Position numbers and translations under genes: made by a program. Below are positions 1-12,936 of a stretch of 64,000 nucleotides of DNA, in pieces (position 1 is the first letter of the stretch; every line of letters starts with the position of its first letter). The notes below the pieces were generated by a model. The model made no database searches and had not been told where the DNA came from. It saw nothing but the letters and a program-made list of their open reading frames with translations. The DNA lies in the NCBI GenBank assembly GCA_964017145.1, contig OZ024844.1:620001-684000 (forward strand), read 5' to 3'. This DNA is from Agrocybe praecox. Taxonomy: Eukaryota > Basidiomycota > Agaricomycetes > Agaricales > Agrocybaceae.

Positions 1-269
1 TACTCTCTAGCCTGTTTCATGTACTCCGCTCCATTGGCCTGTCGCAGTAGCCATGCCACATATAAGGCATCTAATGTGTAGCAATCGGACGAAGTTGCTG
101 CTTTCCGATAACGAGTTCGACTGGATTTTGGAAATGGTTTGCCGTCAATAATCAATTCGGTCGCGTCTGCCAGGGAAGTGCAAGGAACAGAGTTTTTGGA
201 AAATGTAGGCTTTATTTGAGACTTAATGGTCTTCTGAAGTGTCAATAAAGGATCTGTGTCTGCGCTCAT
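1..269 (-). CDS. CDC73: CDC73-like Paf1 complex subunit, 5' part only
   Basis: The reading frame begins with ATG at 269 and runs off the left edge still open, giving the first 89 or so residues. It starts MSADTDPLLTLQKTIKSQ and contains LYVAWLLRQANGAEYMKQAR. This matches the N-terminus of fungal Cdc73/parafibromin, where a DPLLxLRxxIKS start is followed by a proline/serine stretch and a W-L-L-R..A-EYM-xQA motif. Cdc73 is a nuclear subunit of the Paf1 complex, which travels with RNA polymerase II and supports histone modification during elongation. No intron is seen in the visible part. The Ras-like C-terminal domain, which would confirm the call, lies outside the window. Confidence 0.72.
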   Translation of the reverse strand, partial: MSADTDPLLTLQKTIKSQIKPTFSKNSVPCTSLADATELIIDGKPFPKSSRTRYRKAATSSDCYTLDALYVAWLLRQANGAEYMKQARE

Positions 270-2922
270 AGTGACGGCGTTGAAGTAAGATTATTGTGTA
301 GCAGTCACTGTTGTGATTATGAGTGAATTGACGCGCGCGGTTGTTTCGATCGGAGATCAAATATTTAAACGCCAGAGAACACAGACGAAAGTTCACCGTA
401 TTGACGAAGTTCGTAATTTACTTGCTTTCTACCTCTTGAAAGTCGAATCAGAATCACGGGTTATATCCAACCCGTGTTATCAGAGCTAAGAGCTTCAAGC
501 ACAATGTGCACCCTAGTTCTGGGGACTTATAGCATGTTTTGAAAACTTGCTGGGGTGATGCGAAAACTTGGACGGAACAGGACCTGTATTGGGACTCTAT
601 AGACCTGCGCATTCAATCATACACATAGTGACCCGTGGACATCTATATTCACAATGTGACATGCATAGCACCGACTTGCTGGGGCATATCATCCGCTCCT
701 AGCCAGCTTGGAGTCATGAAATGGTAGGCTTATATGGCAGAAACCCCACGCCCCGACCGTTGTTTCGTGTCTCAGTATTTTGCAATTCTTAGGATGAGAC
801 TGGACTGTAGTTGTCGGAGGGATGATGGGCCCATCCACTGCAAAAGACTGATACAGTACTCTGAGGCATCACACACGCTTCCAATGATTTCTAGCAATCC
901 GTAGGACCATCAACTGTGAGTCCAACAACTTATGATTTCTTTTCTATGAATATATATCAAGTACTTCTTTCCGCAGCTGAAGAACGCCGCCCATGTATCA
1001 TCTTAAGGAAGTACCCCGGGTGGGTTGTATGCAAAAGACGCTTCATTCAAGTTGAAGATATCACTTGTCTGGTATATGAAGGGGAACCCCAGAAATCTAG
1101 ACTTCGAGGACGACAAAGATATCAACGTTAAACAAGATTCTGCAGCCTTCCTGTAAGCTGATTCTTATCATTTGTCCACAATCATCTGGGAGACTTACGG
1201 ACCTCGAATAATAAATAACTGCTATGGGGAGATCCTAGAAAGTTCTATGATCAATCTGCTGGTCTTGAATCCGTACTCCTACTGCTACACTCTTATTTAT
1301 GGCAATGGTGAATTCACCGAGTTCTCCTTGCCATCATCACTTCGATAATTCAATTCCAGAAGCCTCTACGCGAAGGTCGTGGGCACGTAAGGTCAGAACT
1401 ATCAGTTTACATCCCAATGTGAGTCACGTATCATGTCTATGACATCAATGCTACAATAACGAAGGAAGGCCCAACTGAATTGGGGCTACTCCGCCTTTGT
1501 CGCAGGTAGTTTGCACTCCTTACATTATGCTCTGGCTTCTGAGTCCAGACAGAATTATGGAAGGCCTACGAGAATACGGAAAACTGGATTTTGGTGTAAG
1601 TGGCCTACATTTTGTTAGGTGTTGCAACAACTTGATTACCCCCAGACTCGTTAAGCAGGGCGTGCATTAGACGAAGTCAGCTGTATCTCTTTGGCCATCC
1701 CCATATCGAACGAATATTCTCGTCTTGAGCCGGAGCCAGGACGCCTCAATAAGCCATCCATCTGTTCGATAGACAGATCAGGGTTCTGCATTTACAACTG
1801 AGCTTCACGTCGACTGGATTCTGACCGTGGAGATCATTGTCCTAGGCTTCTATGGATTGTCACTTGTTGGCATCGAGGGACTAGAGGTATGTACTTTCTC
1901 CCTGAAGTTTCTTACGGCCTTTGAATCTAAAAGGTTCTATTTCACAGCTTCGAGTCTGCACTTGCACCTTGACGGGAAAGGTTGAGTACGTTGAGGAAGC
2001 ACTATTTCTCATGGCCGATTTGCCCGTGCAAGTAAGGATTAATCACAGTGCTGCACGTAAGCAAATGTTGCTTCGCGACTATCTAATTGGGGTACTAATC
2101 TATATTTCGAAATCAATATCAATGGATAGACGATGAGAACTTTCTGATTCTGCGTAGCTGAATATGGAGATTCAATGTCGTTAATGTGGCAAATATGTAA
2201 CGAAAATAGTCTGTAATTCCATCGAAAACAACAAGCACACGATAGGACACCGAGGTGCTAGTACACCACACCACGTGTGTCGCTGGCAACGCTTCCCCTT
2301 CTCCCATGAAGCCGCTAACGAAAACGGCTCTATATATACTAAATCAATATACTTGCTGCAATTATCCCGCGAGAGAGATCACCGTTTCCACCTCCCTCGG
2401 GTTCCGTAACTCTCGGACCACGTTTTCGTTCCAAATCCAGCGACATCGAGGTACATACCAGAAGAAGTCTATCCTTCGTTGAATCTAAACGCGGCAACCA
2501 TTAATTCAGCAGAAATCTATCAAAGAGTTTTAATCCTTCTTGGGATTGAGAAGCCCTGTAAAACTCTCAGTCGCGCGTTGGCTTCGGACTTTTTTACAAA
2601 AACAAACCAACGGACTGTTTGTATTTTAGAAGGGAGAAAAGATTTGCAGTTCGTGAATAAGGGTTTCAGGGGTCTATTAAAAGGGACTGTACAGCTTTTG
2701 GTAACTCCAATACTTGTTGCGATTTAAGTTATGTAGAACCTGGGTATAACGGCAATTTTTCGGATTTTACGCGTTGCTTGTGATTCATATCCGTTCAATG
2801 GATTTTGCTTCCGTATGGTTCGGAGTGGGAGGCGCTCGTGATACATTCAGAGTACATATAATCATACAACAGAAAAAATGACGATATAGTACAATGAGGA
2901 CAATGCATGTATGTGATGATAC
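270..2922. other. Intergenic stretch with no recognisable gene
   Basis: No convincing gene was found here. Short open frames (for example 916-1131 and 1921-2136) are isolated, lack family motifs and are not joined by good splice sites. The first 200 bases would hold the CDC73 promoter. Bases about 1680-1990 are one arm of a degenerate inverted repeat whose other arm lies at about 5190-5520. Confidence 0.5.
1680..1990 (+). repeat. Left arm of degenerate inverted repeat around the F-box gene
   Basis: The strand here matches the reverse complement of about 5190-5520. Shared blocks include TCTCGTCTTGAGCCGGAGCC, CAGATCAGGGTT followed by GCATTTACAACTGAGCTTCA, and GATTGTCACT..GTTGGCA. The match is interrupted by small indels, so this is an old repeat. 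It looks like a relic of a dispersed element, with no complete coding frame in either arm. Confidence 0.6.
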
Positions 2923-4431
2923 CTAAAAACGACTTTTCATATCTATTCTTTCAGATATGATGACTTGTGAGATGATAGCTTGAAGTTCTTCAGTTGACTT
3001 TTGGGTGATACCATGACACCTAAGGAATTCGATGGCATGTATAGGAAGAGTATGGTTTCGTCGAAAACGAGCTAAATTGACGACTGCAGTCAGCCACCTG
3101 TCCTTGAAGTGAAACCATAGATCTGCAGGTTTACTGAACGAGAGATTCTTGAGCCTAGAAGCGTAACATCGCCCTGATGATGGTTCAGTCTCTCGTAAAA
3201 TGTTAAATAGATCGTCCAATTCGTTGAAGGCAACGCAAAGCGTCTCGAGATTCGTGAGATTGGACAAAAGAGTTTTGAGTGAATCGAAGGAGATATCACA
3301 CAGCATGGCGCTGTTAAACTCAAGCTTTGTGACCTTCGAGAGATCAAAGAGGTGGTCCAGGGAGCTGGAGATATGTGTGCGGACAGATACCGCTGAGCTA
3401 AGGCTGAGGAGTGCCTGACTTGGCTCTTCCGACCAGGCCTGAGCGCCGGTCATGGATATGTGCGCACCGTTCCTGGACAACCGGACAGTACCCGCCAATT
3501 TAGAGCGACATTTGTCAAGCCATGGGATACCCTGCGGGAATAGGATGTGGAGATTGTTTGTTAGTGACGTGAAGATGCGTAATCGAGCAAAAGGTCCTAA
3601 GACCAGACCGGAAAGGAGAGTGGATATGACTTGTTGCCCGCTCGAGATTATGAATTCCTCGAGATCCAAAAGAGTGACAGGTAGCTTGGAACTGGAAATA
3701 ACCTCGAGGCAGGAAGGAATGAGGCCTTCTAATCGGATATGCTGAAGGTTGGGTGATCTGGCACATATGTCATGGACCTGTGATATAGATGGACAAAGCT
3801 CAGGTGATATGCCACGCAAAGATAGATGGGTAAGCTTTTGGCAATCTTCCCATCGGATTGCAACACCATCAAGATCAAGACGACGAAGAAGGGGCAAAGA
3901 CAGAGGGAGATAAACGGTTGGCGAGAAAGGTGGAATTTTGAGGGATAGGCTTGTCAATGCCGACAGATTTACTCCAATGGAAGTGAAAAAGCTTGTCATG
4001 CAGTCGGGAGAGAGGAAGACGTCGATCGTGCGGAGGCGATTTGCGTAGGCTGCGAGGTTAATTGTAGTCATTTTGAGTGGAGTTGCGGATACGATGGATA
4101 GAGGCGCGTTTCTTGAGCGGATTAGAAATTCGTCTGCGAAACGGGCGTCGCAAAGATCAATTCGCTGCCAAAGCCTGCCTGAGCTCACTGAGATGTGGCG
4201 CCACGAACAACACACTTGCGACCAAGCAAGACGGTGCCTTGGCTTCGGTACGCTGTAGTTCCATGACACGCAAATGTTGAACACCTCTTCTAATATCTCT
4301 GTGGGGAGCTGGGCGATTGGCGATAGCTCGTTGAGCTTCCTTCGCACCAAGGCGAGTGTGGCACAGATACGCGCTTCTTCATCGCGAAGCAGTTTCAGCA
4401 CGTAGCCCAATTCCAGACGAGCGTCGTGCAT
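2923..4431 (-). CDS. F-box domain protein
   Basis: Single-exon frame of 502 residues from the ATG at 4431. An N-terminal helical segment (about residues 1-35, with LVRRKLNELSPIAQLPTEIL) leads into an F-box: LPTEILEEVFNICVSW followed by WSQVCCSWRHISVSSGRLW. This is the usual arrangement of the large F-box family of Agaricomycetes. The rest (about 90-500) is leucine-rich in an irregular LRR-like way (LTSLSLKIPPF, LRRLDLDGV, LTHLSLRGISPEL). F-box proteins recruit substrates to SCF ubiquitin ligases through Skp1; the C-terminal part would choose the substrate. A TATA-like TATATATA near 4540 on this strand and a possible 5'-UTR intron ending just before the ATG fit transcription from about 4510. 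The target is unknown. Confidence 0.8.
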   Translation of the reverse strand: MHDARLELGYVLKLLRDEEARICATLALVRRKLNELSPIAQLPTEILEEVFNICVSWNYSVPKPRHRLAWSQVCCSWRHISVSSGRLWQRIDLCDARFADEFLIRSRNAPLSIVSATPLKMTTINLAAYANRLRTIDVFLSPDCMTSFFTSIGVNLSALTSLSLKIPPFSPTVYLPLSLPLLRRLDLDGVAIRWEDCQKLTHLSLRGISPELCPSISQVHDICARSPNLQHIRLEGLIPSCLEVISSSKLPVTLLDLEEFIISSGQQVISTLLSGLVLGPFARLRIFTSLTNNLHILFPQGIPWLDKCRSKLAGTVRLSRNGAHISMTGAQAWSEEPSQALLSLSSAVSVRTHISSSLDHLFDLSKVTKLEFNSAMLCDISFDSLKTLLSNLTNLETLCVAFNELDDLFNILRETEPSSGRCYASRLKNLSFSKPADLWFHFKDRWLTAVVNLARFRRNHTLPIHAIEFLRCHGITQKSTEELQAIISQVIISERIDMKSRF

Positions 4432-4443
4432 TGCTATGAACAA

Positions 4444-5976
4444 CTCATATCAGTATGAGCGGAAGAAGAAAAAGTAGGAAACAAACCTCTGAGCAGACTC
4501 CGGAGCACGAATGCTTATTGCGTAAGATTCTGTCGGTATATATACCTCAGAACATTGATATGAATGACATGGCATATCCGGATGATTCCAGCTCTCCGGT
4601 TACATGGATGCCTAAAAGGAAGTTTGTGCGTGCACTAAGTGCTACCTTTTAATTAAATCTCGATATCGGTGGACATCCCGGGTTCTTGGATTCATGGAAC
4701 TTCTGAGGACCTCTATTACCTATCCACTTGGCAGCATCAGCGAGTGAGCCATCAGCTAGTAAATAGAAGGCAATAAACTTTCATTTAGCTAGACAATCAG
4801 TCCACATCCATAGGTCGAAAACGTACACTAGACTGCAGTGAACGGCGTGCTCAGCGGTGTCCAATAACAGTTACGCCTGCATTAAAATAGGCTACATGAG
4901 CCTTTCTTTCTTGCTGAAACGATGAGTTGATGCATGGGAAGAAAGCAGAACCTGATACATGATGAACGGATGCAAGTGGAACGAAGGAAAGATGAATTCA
5001 TTCAGCCGACAGGTCCCACTGAATATACATCAAGGCACAAGCAGGCAACTTGTAGGTTACTCTCACTTCGCTTAATATCCAAATGAACCATATTTCAAGC
5101 TTTAAGACCTAGCTTGAGACTCGTTTCTTCTGGTACTCACTCCTGGGGTCCAAAGGAAGAGACAGAAGATTGGCCCTGAACGTTGTAAAACTCGTCGTTA
5201 TTGCTGGCCATTGAATCATCCCTGCTCGTAAGAATGCGAGGGTAAATTCGAAGCTGTAAAGTAATCTTAGGCTAGTACGTGCCAAGGCATAGGAAACTTC
5301 AGAGGGAAAGTACCTGTAGTCACTCGATTTTGCCAACGAGTGACAATCGATAAAACCTAGGACGATGAAGCTCAGTTGTAAATGCGAAACCCTGATCTGC
5401 CTATAGAACGGATGGGCGCCTTATTAGGGCGCCCATGGCTCCGGCTCAAGACGAGAATGTATACGGACATTCGATATAGGCGACCAAAGGGATACAGATG
5501 GCTTAGATTTTATATATCCAATGCGCCGTAAAAGACTTGTAAAAGACGCCTTTCTGAACGAATCTAGGAATAAGAAAATTGTTAGAAGGCCCAAGAAGAT
5601 GTTGGCGACACACCATTGTGAGGAGCAAACTTGAACAAGTTGGAACTAAAAATATTTACCCTTATAATATTGTTGGACTATTTATCTCATCGTCTAGTCA
5701 CGGGATCATTCCCACGCCTTGTATCTCTACTCTCGACGCTCGTCGTCTTTTCCTTCCTTTATCTATTATAATTTCTCGCGTCGTGTCTCGTTCCTGTACT
5801 GCTGCGCCTCCTTCAGACAGTACTAAAATTTAGACCGTCTGGAAACTGGTAGGGTCACCGTCCATTGTTTTTATCTGATTTGACGTCAAAATCTTACGTA
5901 AACCACTGCGGTAAAGGGGTCTCCTGGTGCGATTTAGGAATCAGTCCCATCTCTATCTCAAACGACTAGAACGACG
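4444..5976. other. Intergenic stretch between F-box gene and intersectin
   Basis: Holds the F-box promoter at its left end and the right arm of the inverted repeat (about 5190-5520). The last 250 bases are pyrimidine-rich on the plus strand and form the probable promoter and 5' UTR of the intersectin gene. No coding region is supported. Confidence 0.5.
5190..5520 (-). repeat. Right arm of degenerate inverted repeat around the F-box gene
   Basis: Reverse complement matches about 1680-1990 (see that entry). A palindromic GGGCGCC..GGCGCCC block at about 5410-5435 lies inside this arm and has no full counterpart in the left arm. Confidence 0.6.
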
Positions 5977-8900
5977 ATGGCTCAATGGGGTCAGGGCCAG
6001 CAGGGATTTCAATATCCTATGCAGACCGGCTTTCCTGGAGCTAATCCTCAATTCCAGCAGAATGCTCAGTTTCAACCACAAAACCCCCAATTCCAACCTC
6101 AGAACCCGCAGTTCCAACAACAACCGCCTCAGTTCCAGCAAGGAGGCGGCCCTAGTGGAGGAGGGCTTCTTCCTCAGCCTACAGGATTTCAAGGACAGCG
6201 TCCTCCGACCTTCCAGCAACCTCAGCAAACAGGATTTCAAGGAGGTTCTGGATTTATTCAACCCCAAGCAACTGGGTTTCCTGGCGGTAACTTCCAAAAC
6301 CAGTCTCGCCCAGCACCTCCTCCTGTCCCACCCATTCCTTCACGGTTTCAACAGCCTAATCAGCAGCATGCTTTCCTAAACCTTCCGCCTCCTCAACAGC
6401 AGCCAAATCGACTGCTTAGCGCGTCACCCGGTTTCAGTGGGGGTGGTCTGGTGCCGCAGCAAACAGGCTTTGCGGGTAGGGCTCAAGGACCCTTAGTTCC
6501 TCAGATGACTGGCTTCATAGACCCCAGACTGCAATTAATGTCTCAAACGTTCATGCCCGTCAACACGTCAGCGCCCTACAACGCAAGCGGTGTTCCACAG
6601 CTTCCTCAGCAATCTAATCAAAGCCTTTTCCAATCCGTTCAACAGTATAATCAAACGCAACATGGTTCCACTAGTCAACAACTATCATGGGCTTTAACTA
6701 AGGCAGAAAAGAAAAAATACGACCAGATTTTCCGTTCGTGGGATGCTCAAGGGACTGGTTCTATCAGCGGAAACGCTGCTCTTGAGGTTTTCGGCGCCAG
6801 TGGTTTACCAAAAGACGATCTGGCCCGCATTTGGTAGGCCTATCCCGTCAATCATCTTGAATCGATATTAACACTGTATTAGGACTCTTGCTGACATGAA
6901 TGATCGAGGCAAGCTCAACCTTGCCGAATTCCACGTTGCGATGGGCTTGATTTACCGACGTAAGTCATCAACATCTAGCAATATCACTTGTTGTGACTTT
7001 GTTTCTATTTAGGATTAAGTGGCATGCCTATTCCGGATCAGCTACCTCAGGAATTGGTACCACCATCGGCAGTAGATTTGGATAGCACGGTCGACAGAGT
7101 CAAAGAATTGCTTAAGAACGACACCCGTACAGGACCAGCTAACAAGCATTCCTTCAGTCCATCGACTACTCCATCGACTAATAGTCACCGCGATGCATCG
7201 AATTATAAGCACTCGGATTCAGAACCTCCCGGCGGATTCTACAAACCTTCTAACCGACATATCGTGCGTTCTGCTGTGCGTTCGCGTGACGATGATGACA
7301 CGACCGCAGATCTTTCTGATATGAAACGACAATTGGAGAATACGGCAATGATGCTTGATCGTTCTGCGGAAGAAAGCGCCAAGCGGACTAAAGAAGACGA
7401 AGAGCTTGAACAGGAGATGGAAGACTTGAAATACGCTGTGAAGCGGGTTCGTGAAGATCTGGATTACGTTTCTCGAGGCCCCAGGACGTCAGCCAAAGAA
7501 GAGGAAAGGCGTCGCCTGGACCGCGAACTTCTCGCTCTCATGCATGAGCGTATTCCTGAGGTCGAGCGTAAAATCAAAGCTCGCGATGAAAGGAAGGAAA
7601 GAGAAAAGAGGCAGTGGGCACGTGATCGAGATAGGGCCAACGACCGTTTCGGACGCTATGACAGAAACGACTACTCAAGAAGGGACTCGGATCGCGACAG
7701 ACCATACTCAAGGAACTCAGACAGAGACAGGCCATACTCCAGAAACGATGATCGCGACAGACCATATTCCAGAGGTGGCGACGATCGTGATAGACTGTCT
7801 TCTCGTAATGATGACCGCGACAGGCCTTATTCGCGGGGTGCTTATGATCGTGATGAACGAGATTCTTACCGTAGGGACCGTTCACGCTCGCGCGATAGCA
7901 GGGATAACAGGGACTATGAACGTCCACGTAGTCCTGTTAGAGCTCGATCCCCTCCTGCGCCCCCACCTGCTGCGCCATCTCCTGTGGCCAGAGCTGCGCC
8001 GGCTACTCCTCGCGAAACCCCTCCGATTTCTACGAAGAATATGACCAAGGAAGAACGCTCAGCATACGCAAAAGCGCAAGCACAACGGCTTATTCAATCT
8101 CGCATGGCGGCTCTGGGAGTAACCGCTCCGTCTTCCAGCCCAACACTGGACACGAGTGTAGAAGATAGACTTCAACAAGAGAAAAAGGAAGCTGAAGAAA
8201 AGGCGAAGGCCGCTGAAAAACAGACAGAAGAAAGGGAACGAGCAAGGAAGGAGAGGCTCGCTCAAGAGAAGGCTTTGCAAGAGGATAAAGTAGCACCTAC
8301 ACCAACGCCTACTTCAACAGCGCCTCCTCCGGCACCTACTCCAACTCCCAAAGCGGTACCTACTCGGAAGGCTGCACCCCCTACTCCTGTGAGACGCGGA
8401 CCTGCGCCCCCGCCGCCTAAACCTCGCCAAGCAGAGCCTGTTCCCGCAAAGACTGCTCCTGTTCCTGCTCCAGTAGCGTTACCTCCCTCACGTCCCATGC
8501 AACCTGAGGTTGATCCAGAAGAGGAAGCACTTCGCGCACAGGAAGAAGCGTTGAAGAAGAAGAGAGAGGAACGTTTGGCAAGGATGAGACAACTCGAGAA
8601 AGAGGAGGAAGAGGCTGCTGCTAAATACGAACAAGAACGTTTAGCAAGGATTGAGGCGCTCAAAGCGCGCGCTGCCAAACCACCTACTCCTCCGCCTGCG
8701 GCTCCTCCTCCTCCACCTCCTCCAGCTCAACTTGCTGTGTCAATACCAGCCAGCCCTCCCGCCTTCGCCTCTCCTGCAGAAAAATCGACTAATCCGTTCA
8801 GTCGTCTTATCAATAAGGAAGGCTCGAGTGCACGTTCTGCTCCTCCCGCGGCAAATGGTAATGGTAGCACGAACCCATGGTCAAACATTCCCCCAGCTAC

Positions 8901-11900
8901 ACGGGCTCCATCGGTGCCTCCTCTATCTAAGAGTCCTGGTCCCAAGTCATATAATACTGCTTCTTCCATGCCTGAAGACGACTGGGATGATGTCAAGGAA
9001 AAAGAAGACACTGACGATAGCAGTGATGATGAGGTGGCTACTTCAAGAACTGCACGCGCCAATATAGCACAACAGCTATTCGGTAGTATACTTCCCAGGC
9101 CCACTTCCGCAGCAGCTAGCGGTGGACAGATTTCTTCCCCTTCTTCTCCTGCACCTGCAGCTGGAGTGCCACCACCACCACCACCTCCTCCTCCAGCTGC
9201 CCCTCGTGCGCCTGTGGCGGTTGCAGAAGGGCCTCCTGACACCAATGCACTTATGCGTTCTATTCAAGGTGGAATGAAGTTGCGCCCAACGAAGACTGTA
9301 GACAAGAGTGCCCCTCCAGTGTCAGGAAAGGTTCTCGGTGATACCGCTCCTCCTCCTCATATCAGCGACGCTCCTCGGTCTGCGTCTCTTCCTGTACCTC
9401 CACCAGAACCATATATTCCTGCGACAATACCCATGAGTCACGACGATGAAGGTCGGTCGTCCAACAGGCAATCGGTTGGGTGGTTTGCAGACCGTGCAGC
9501 TGATGCAGGTTCAACCCCTCCTGCAATCAATAAGCTGCCATCGACAATCGAAGCTGACGAGGACGAGGTTGAATCCGCGGAACCTGCTGCAATTCCTCAG
9601 ATCATGGTGAACGAAGCTGTTCCTGAACCGAGCAATGACCTCATGGCGGATATTGACAAATCAATTCGTAAGTCGATTAAGTTTTTCCTAGCTTTGCATG
9701 ATTTTAAAACTTCTATTTTTATAATAGAACATCGCGTAAGGTCTCTGTACGCATATGATGGCGATGGCCCGGATGATTTAGGTAAAGTTTTCATAAACTA
9801 AATAGTTGTGATGTACTTTTCAACTGACGTAAAAATAGCTTTCGCGGAAAACCTCGTCATTACCGCGAATCCTTCCAAGAGCGGAGGAGACTGGTGGTAT
9901 GGTACCACGGTTAGCACTGGGAAATCAGGTCTTTTCCCAAAGACTTATGTTGAGGTCATTAAGCCCAGTGCGTGTATTCATCTGTAACTTTTGTCGACAG
10001 GCTTCCTAAATTTTTGTTTCCAGGGAAAGCCAAGGCCGTCTACTCGTATGAAAGCCAAAACGCAGACGAACTTCCATTTAGCGAGGGCGACGTACTATCT
10101 ATCATCGACACGTCAGAAGAAGAATGGTGGAAAGCAGAGCAGAGTGGCATGGTATTTATCGTCCCTGCTGCGTACCTGGAGGTCGTTGAGGGTTAGTGGC
10201 CATTTCTTCTCCTTGAGTTTCTCTGTTTACCTGCGTAATGGTATTAGGCTAAAGTCCTTTTTCTGCTTTATTTTTCATGTACACACCTCAATTAACTCAA
10301 TACTACCGTGGAATTCAAATATATCCGAAATCATTTACCCATGTTATTTTATGACAGAAACTGCGAAAAGCGAGATCTCTCAGGCTCAGCCACGATCCAA
10401 TTCAATTGTGCATCATATGCCAGGTCCTGAAAATCTTCCCACCCAAACAATGGCTAACTCTCCCACAGAGAAAGGCAGAGCCCACGATGATGATGCTGAC
10501 GATGATTCGGTGGATTCAGACTCAGATTATCTGTCATTTGATGAGAGCGATGAGGAAGAGGAATCCACATCTAACAGGGACAAAGAAGCGAGAGAACGCG
10601 AGAGAAGCCTTGTTCTTGAGGCTACTGGTCTCATTGTGAACAAAGATGTTGGACCCCCACCTGCGCGGACGAGAAGCGTCAAGCGTCGTCCAGCTCCAGC
10701 GGCCCCGCGACGGACACCATCATCAGTCCACAAAGATCTACCACCTGTTCCGCTCGAGATATTAGAACACTCATCAGACTCAAATAACACGGAAGAGGTA
10801 GAACAGATCTCACATGAAGCACGTTTGGATGATGCATTTGCGCGGTACGAATCATTCAAGAACGATCGGGCGAATATGAATCGTCTGTCGACTGTATCTA
10901 CTGATTCGACTGGTATGCCGCCTTCATCTCCTGCGACTACGATCTCTTCTGCGACGCTGTCGCCGAGTCAGGCAGGCGCCGCGGTGCAGGAGGGACGTTA
11001 TTCGCATTTACTGAGTTTCTTGACGGGTAGTCGGTCTGTTGAGGGCGAGAGAAGGACAGCTAGTTCTTTGAATATCTCGGCTCCTATCATGATGGGCGCG
11101 AACAGTGGTCAGGGCTCGTCACAGGATGGGTCGTCAAGACCGAACAGTCCTGCTTTCGGAATGGTATGTATTTCTACTTTTTATATTCAGCATCCTTATG
11201 GTTTTTGCCCCATTAACCACTATTTGATTGTTAATTTTATTACAAGTCTTGGGCCAGTCTGGTGGACAAAAACGCGCTGGATGGTATCCCACCTGGCGAA
11301 CGAAAACGACAAGAGGTAAATTATTCAGTGGAGATCTCTATTACATTTGTACTAACGGCTCTCGGTATAGGCTATTTTCGAACTGATCAACACGGAAGTG
11401 GCATATGTTCGGGATTTGCAGCTCATAGTGGAGGTTTTCTACTCGAGTATGCTGCCCCTTCTGTCAACAAAAGAAATCACTGTCGTGTTTACCAACATTG
11501 AGGATATCTTGCTCACGAATACGGTACGTTGAACCTTTTCTTTTCTTTCTTCTTGGAATTATAATAATATATCTCATCCTCATCTCTTATGGTAGGGATT
11601 CGTGAGCTCTCTAGAGGAGCGCCAGAAAGACTGTCGGTTGTACGTCGATAAGATTGCGGATATTCTGTTGACCCATATTCCGAATATGGGCGTTTACATG
11701 GTTTGTCTCATCATATATGAATGGAATCTATCAAGCGGCATTGATGACATGAACGAACATCTCTAGGAATACTGCGTCAATCAATCAATGGCTATTAAAG
11801 TACTCCAGTCTCTAAGAGATTCCAAACCCGAGTTAGCTTCGCACTTGCATGTGAAATTCCCTCCACTTTATCGTACAAATTTCGTTTGCTCATGCGTGAT

Positions 11901-12936
11901 GTGTTGTGTTAGAACCTACGGGACAATAATCCAGAAGTGAGGAACCTAGATTTATCAAGCTATCTCCTCGCGCCTAGTAAGCCTTCTTTCTTTCTTTCTG
12001 TTGCTCACTTTCTTCCCATTGCCGGCGGTGGATTCGAATTCTTATACTTATTCCGCTTATCCCTTCACTAGTGCAACGAATCACGCGATACCCGCTTCTC
12101 ATCAAACAAATCGCATACTATACAGATCTGGGAGAAGAGTATGAGGGTATCCAAGCAGCTCGTGATATGGCGGAAAAACTTCTTGATCATATCAACGAAA
12201 CGATTAGGGACCAGGAGAACCATGAGACGTTGAAGGACATCTCCAAAAATTTGTGGATTGGAAAGGGGTATGTGTACTGTTCTTTTTTGGTTTCTCTTTT
12301 TTTTTTTTTTTTTTGAGAAAGAGTATACTTACACTTATACTTATAATTTCCGATGACAGACGACTGGACCTTACCGCTCCTACTCGCTTTATGGGTCCTA
12401 GACGACTGCTCAGAAGAGGCACGTTGGCCAAAGCGAAGAGTGGCAAAAAGTTGCATGCTTTCTTGTGTAGCGACATTTTGGTTCTCGTGGATGAGTCTTT
12501 AAAAAATTTGTACAGAATGGTAAGTACCCTCATTATTGGCCGACTTTTAAACGTTAACGTTGTTTTATTTGTTTCTTACTAGCCTATCCCTCTTACACAT
12601 ACCCAAGTAAAAGAAGCAGGATCAAGGGGTAAGTATTCATACTTTATTACTTGTTGCCTGATACGTCAATCCTAATGCACTACGCCAACCACAACAGATG
12701 ATACCGTTTTCCAGGTTTCACAGGCATATCCACGCGGAGGCGATTCGATATCCCTGCGTGCGCTCTCTCCGCGCGATTGTCACCGTGAGTCGTTGCGCCT
12801 CATCGAGCTGCACAGAAATTGATGCTAATCATCATGATAACTTTTCACCATAGAATGGGTCACTGAAATTGCTCAGGCAGGGAAACGCGCTCGACATGCA
12901 GAGGAACGTGCTGCACGCAAGACTGGTCGTTGGTAA
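5977..12936 (+). CDS. CIN1: Intersectin-like endocytic scaffold (EH, two SH3, RhoGEF DH, PH)
   Basis: Seventeen exons (5977-6833, 6883-6959, 7013-9667, 9728-9781, 9839-9967, 10024-10191, 10358-11163, 11247-11315, 11371-11523, 11596-11700, 11767-11850, 11913-11976, 12072-12267, 12360-12519, 12583-12628, 12698-12784, 12854-12936) join in frame to about 1930 residues. Order: Q/P-rich N-terminus with repeated PQ(A/Q)TGF motifs as in Pan1; EH domain (KYDQIFRSWDAQGTGSI..LADMNDRGKLNLAEF, with an EF-hand-like loop); charged coiled coil with an RDRPYSR repeat; long proline-rich region (pure P runs near 8700 and 9170); SH3-1 (SLYAYDGDGPDDLAFAE); SH3-2 (KAVYSYESQNADELPF); DH (INTEVAYVRDLQL..LAPMQRITRYPLLIKQ); PH to the end. 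Intersectin couples clathrin endocytosis to Rho-type GTPase activation; Cin1 of Cryptococcus is the known fungal example. This layout merges Pan1-like and GEF functions. The frame is intact and the call is secure; the symbol follows Cryptococcus. Confidence 0.9.

Noticed and set aside
7451..9245. Several 70-200-codon frames on both strands inside the intersectin gene
   Set aside because: They are shadows of the repetitive, GC-rich proline-rich and RDR-repeat coding sequence in other frames.
12296..12316. Poly-T run, considered as a polymerase III terminator or retroposon tail
   Set aside because: It lies in an intron of the intersectin gene with consensus splice sites on both sides and no adjacent RNA gene or target duplication.
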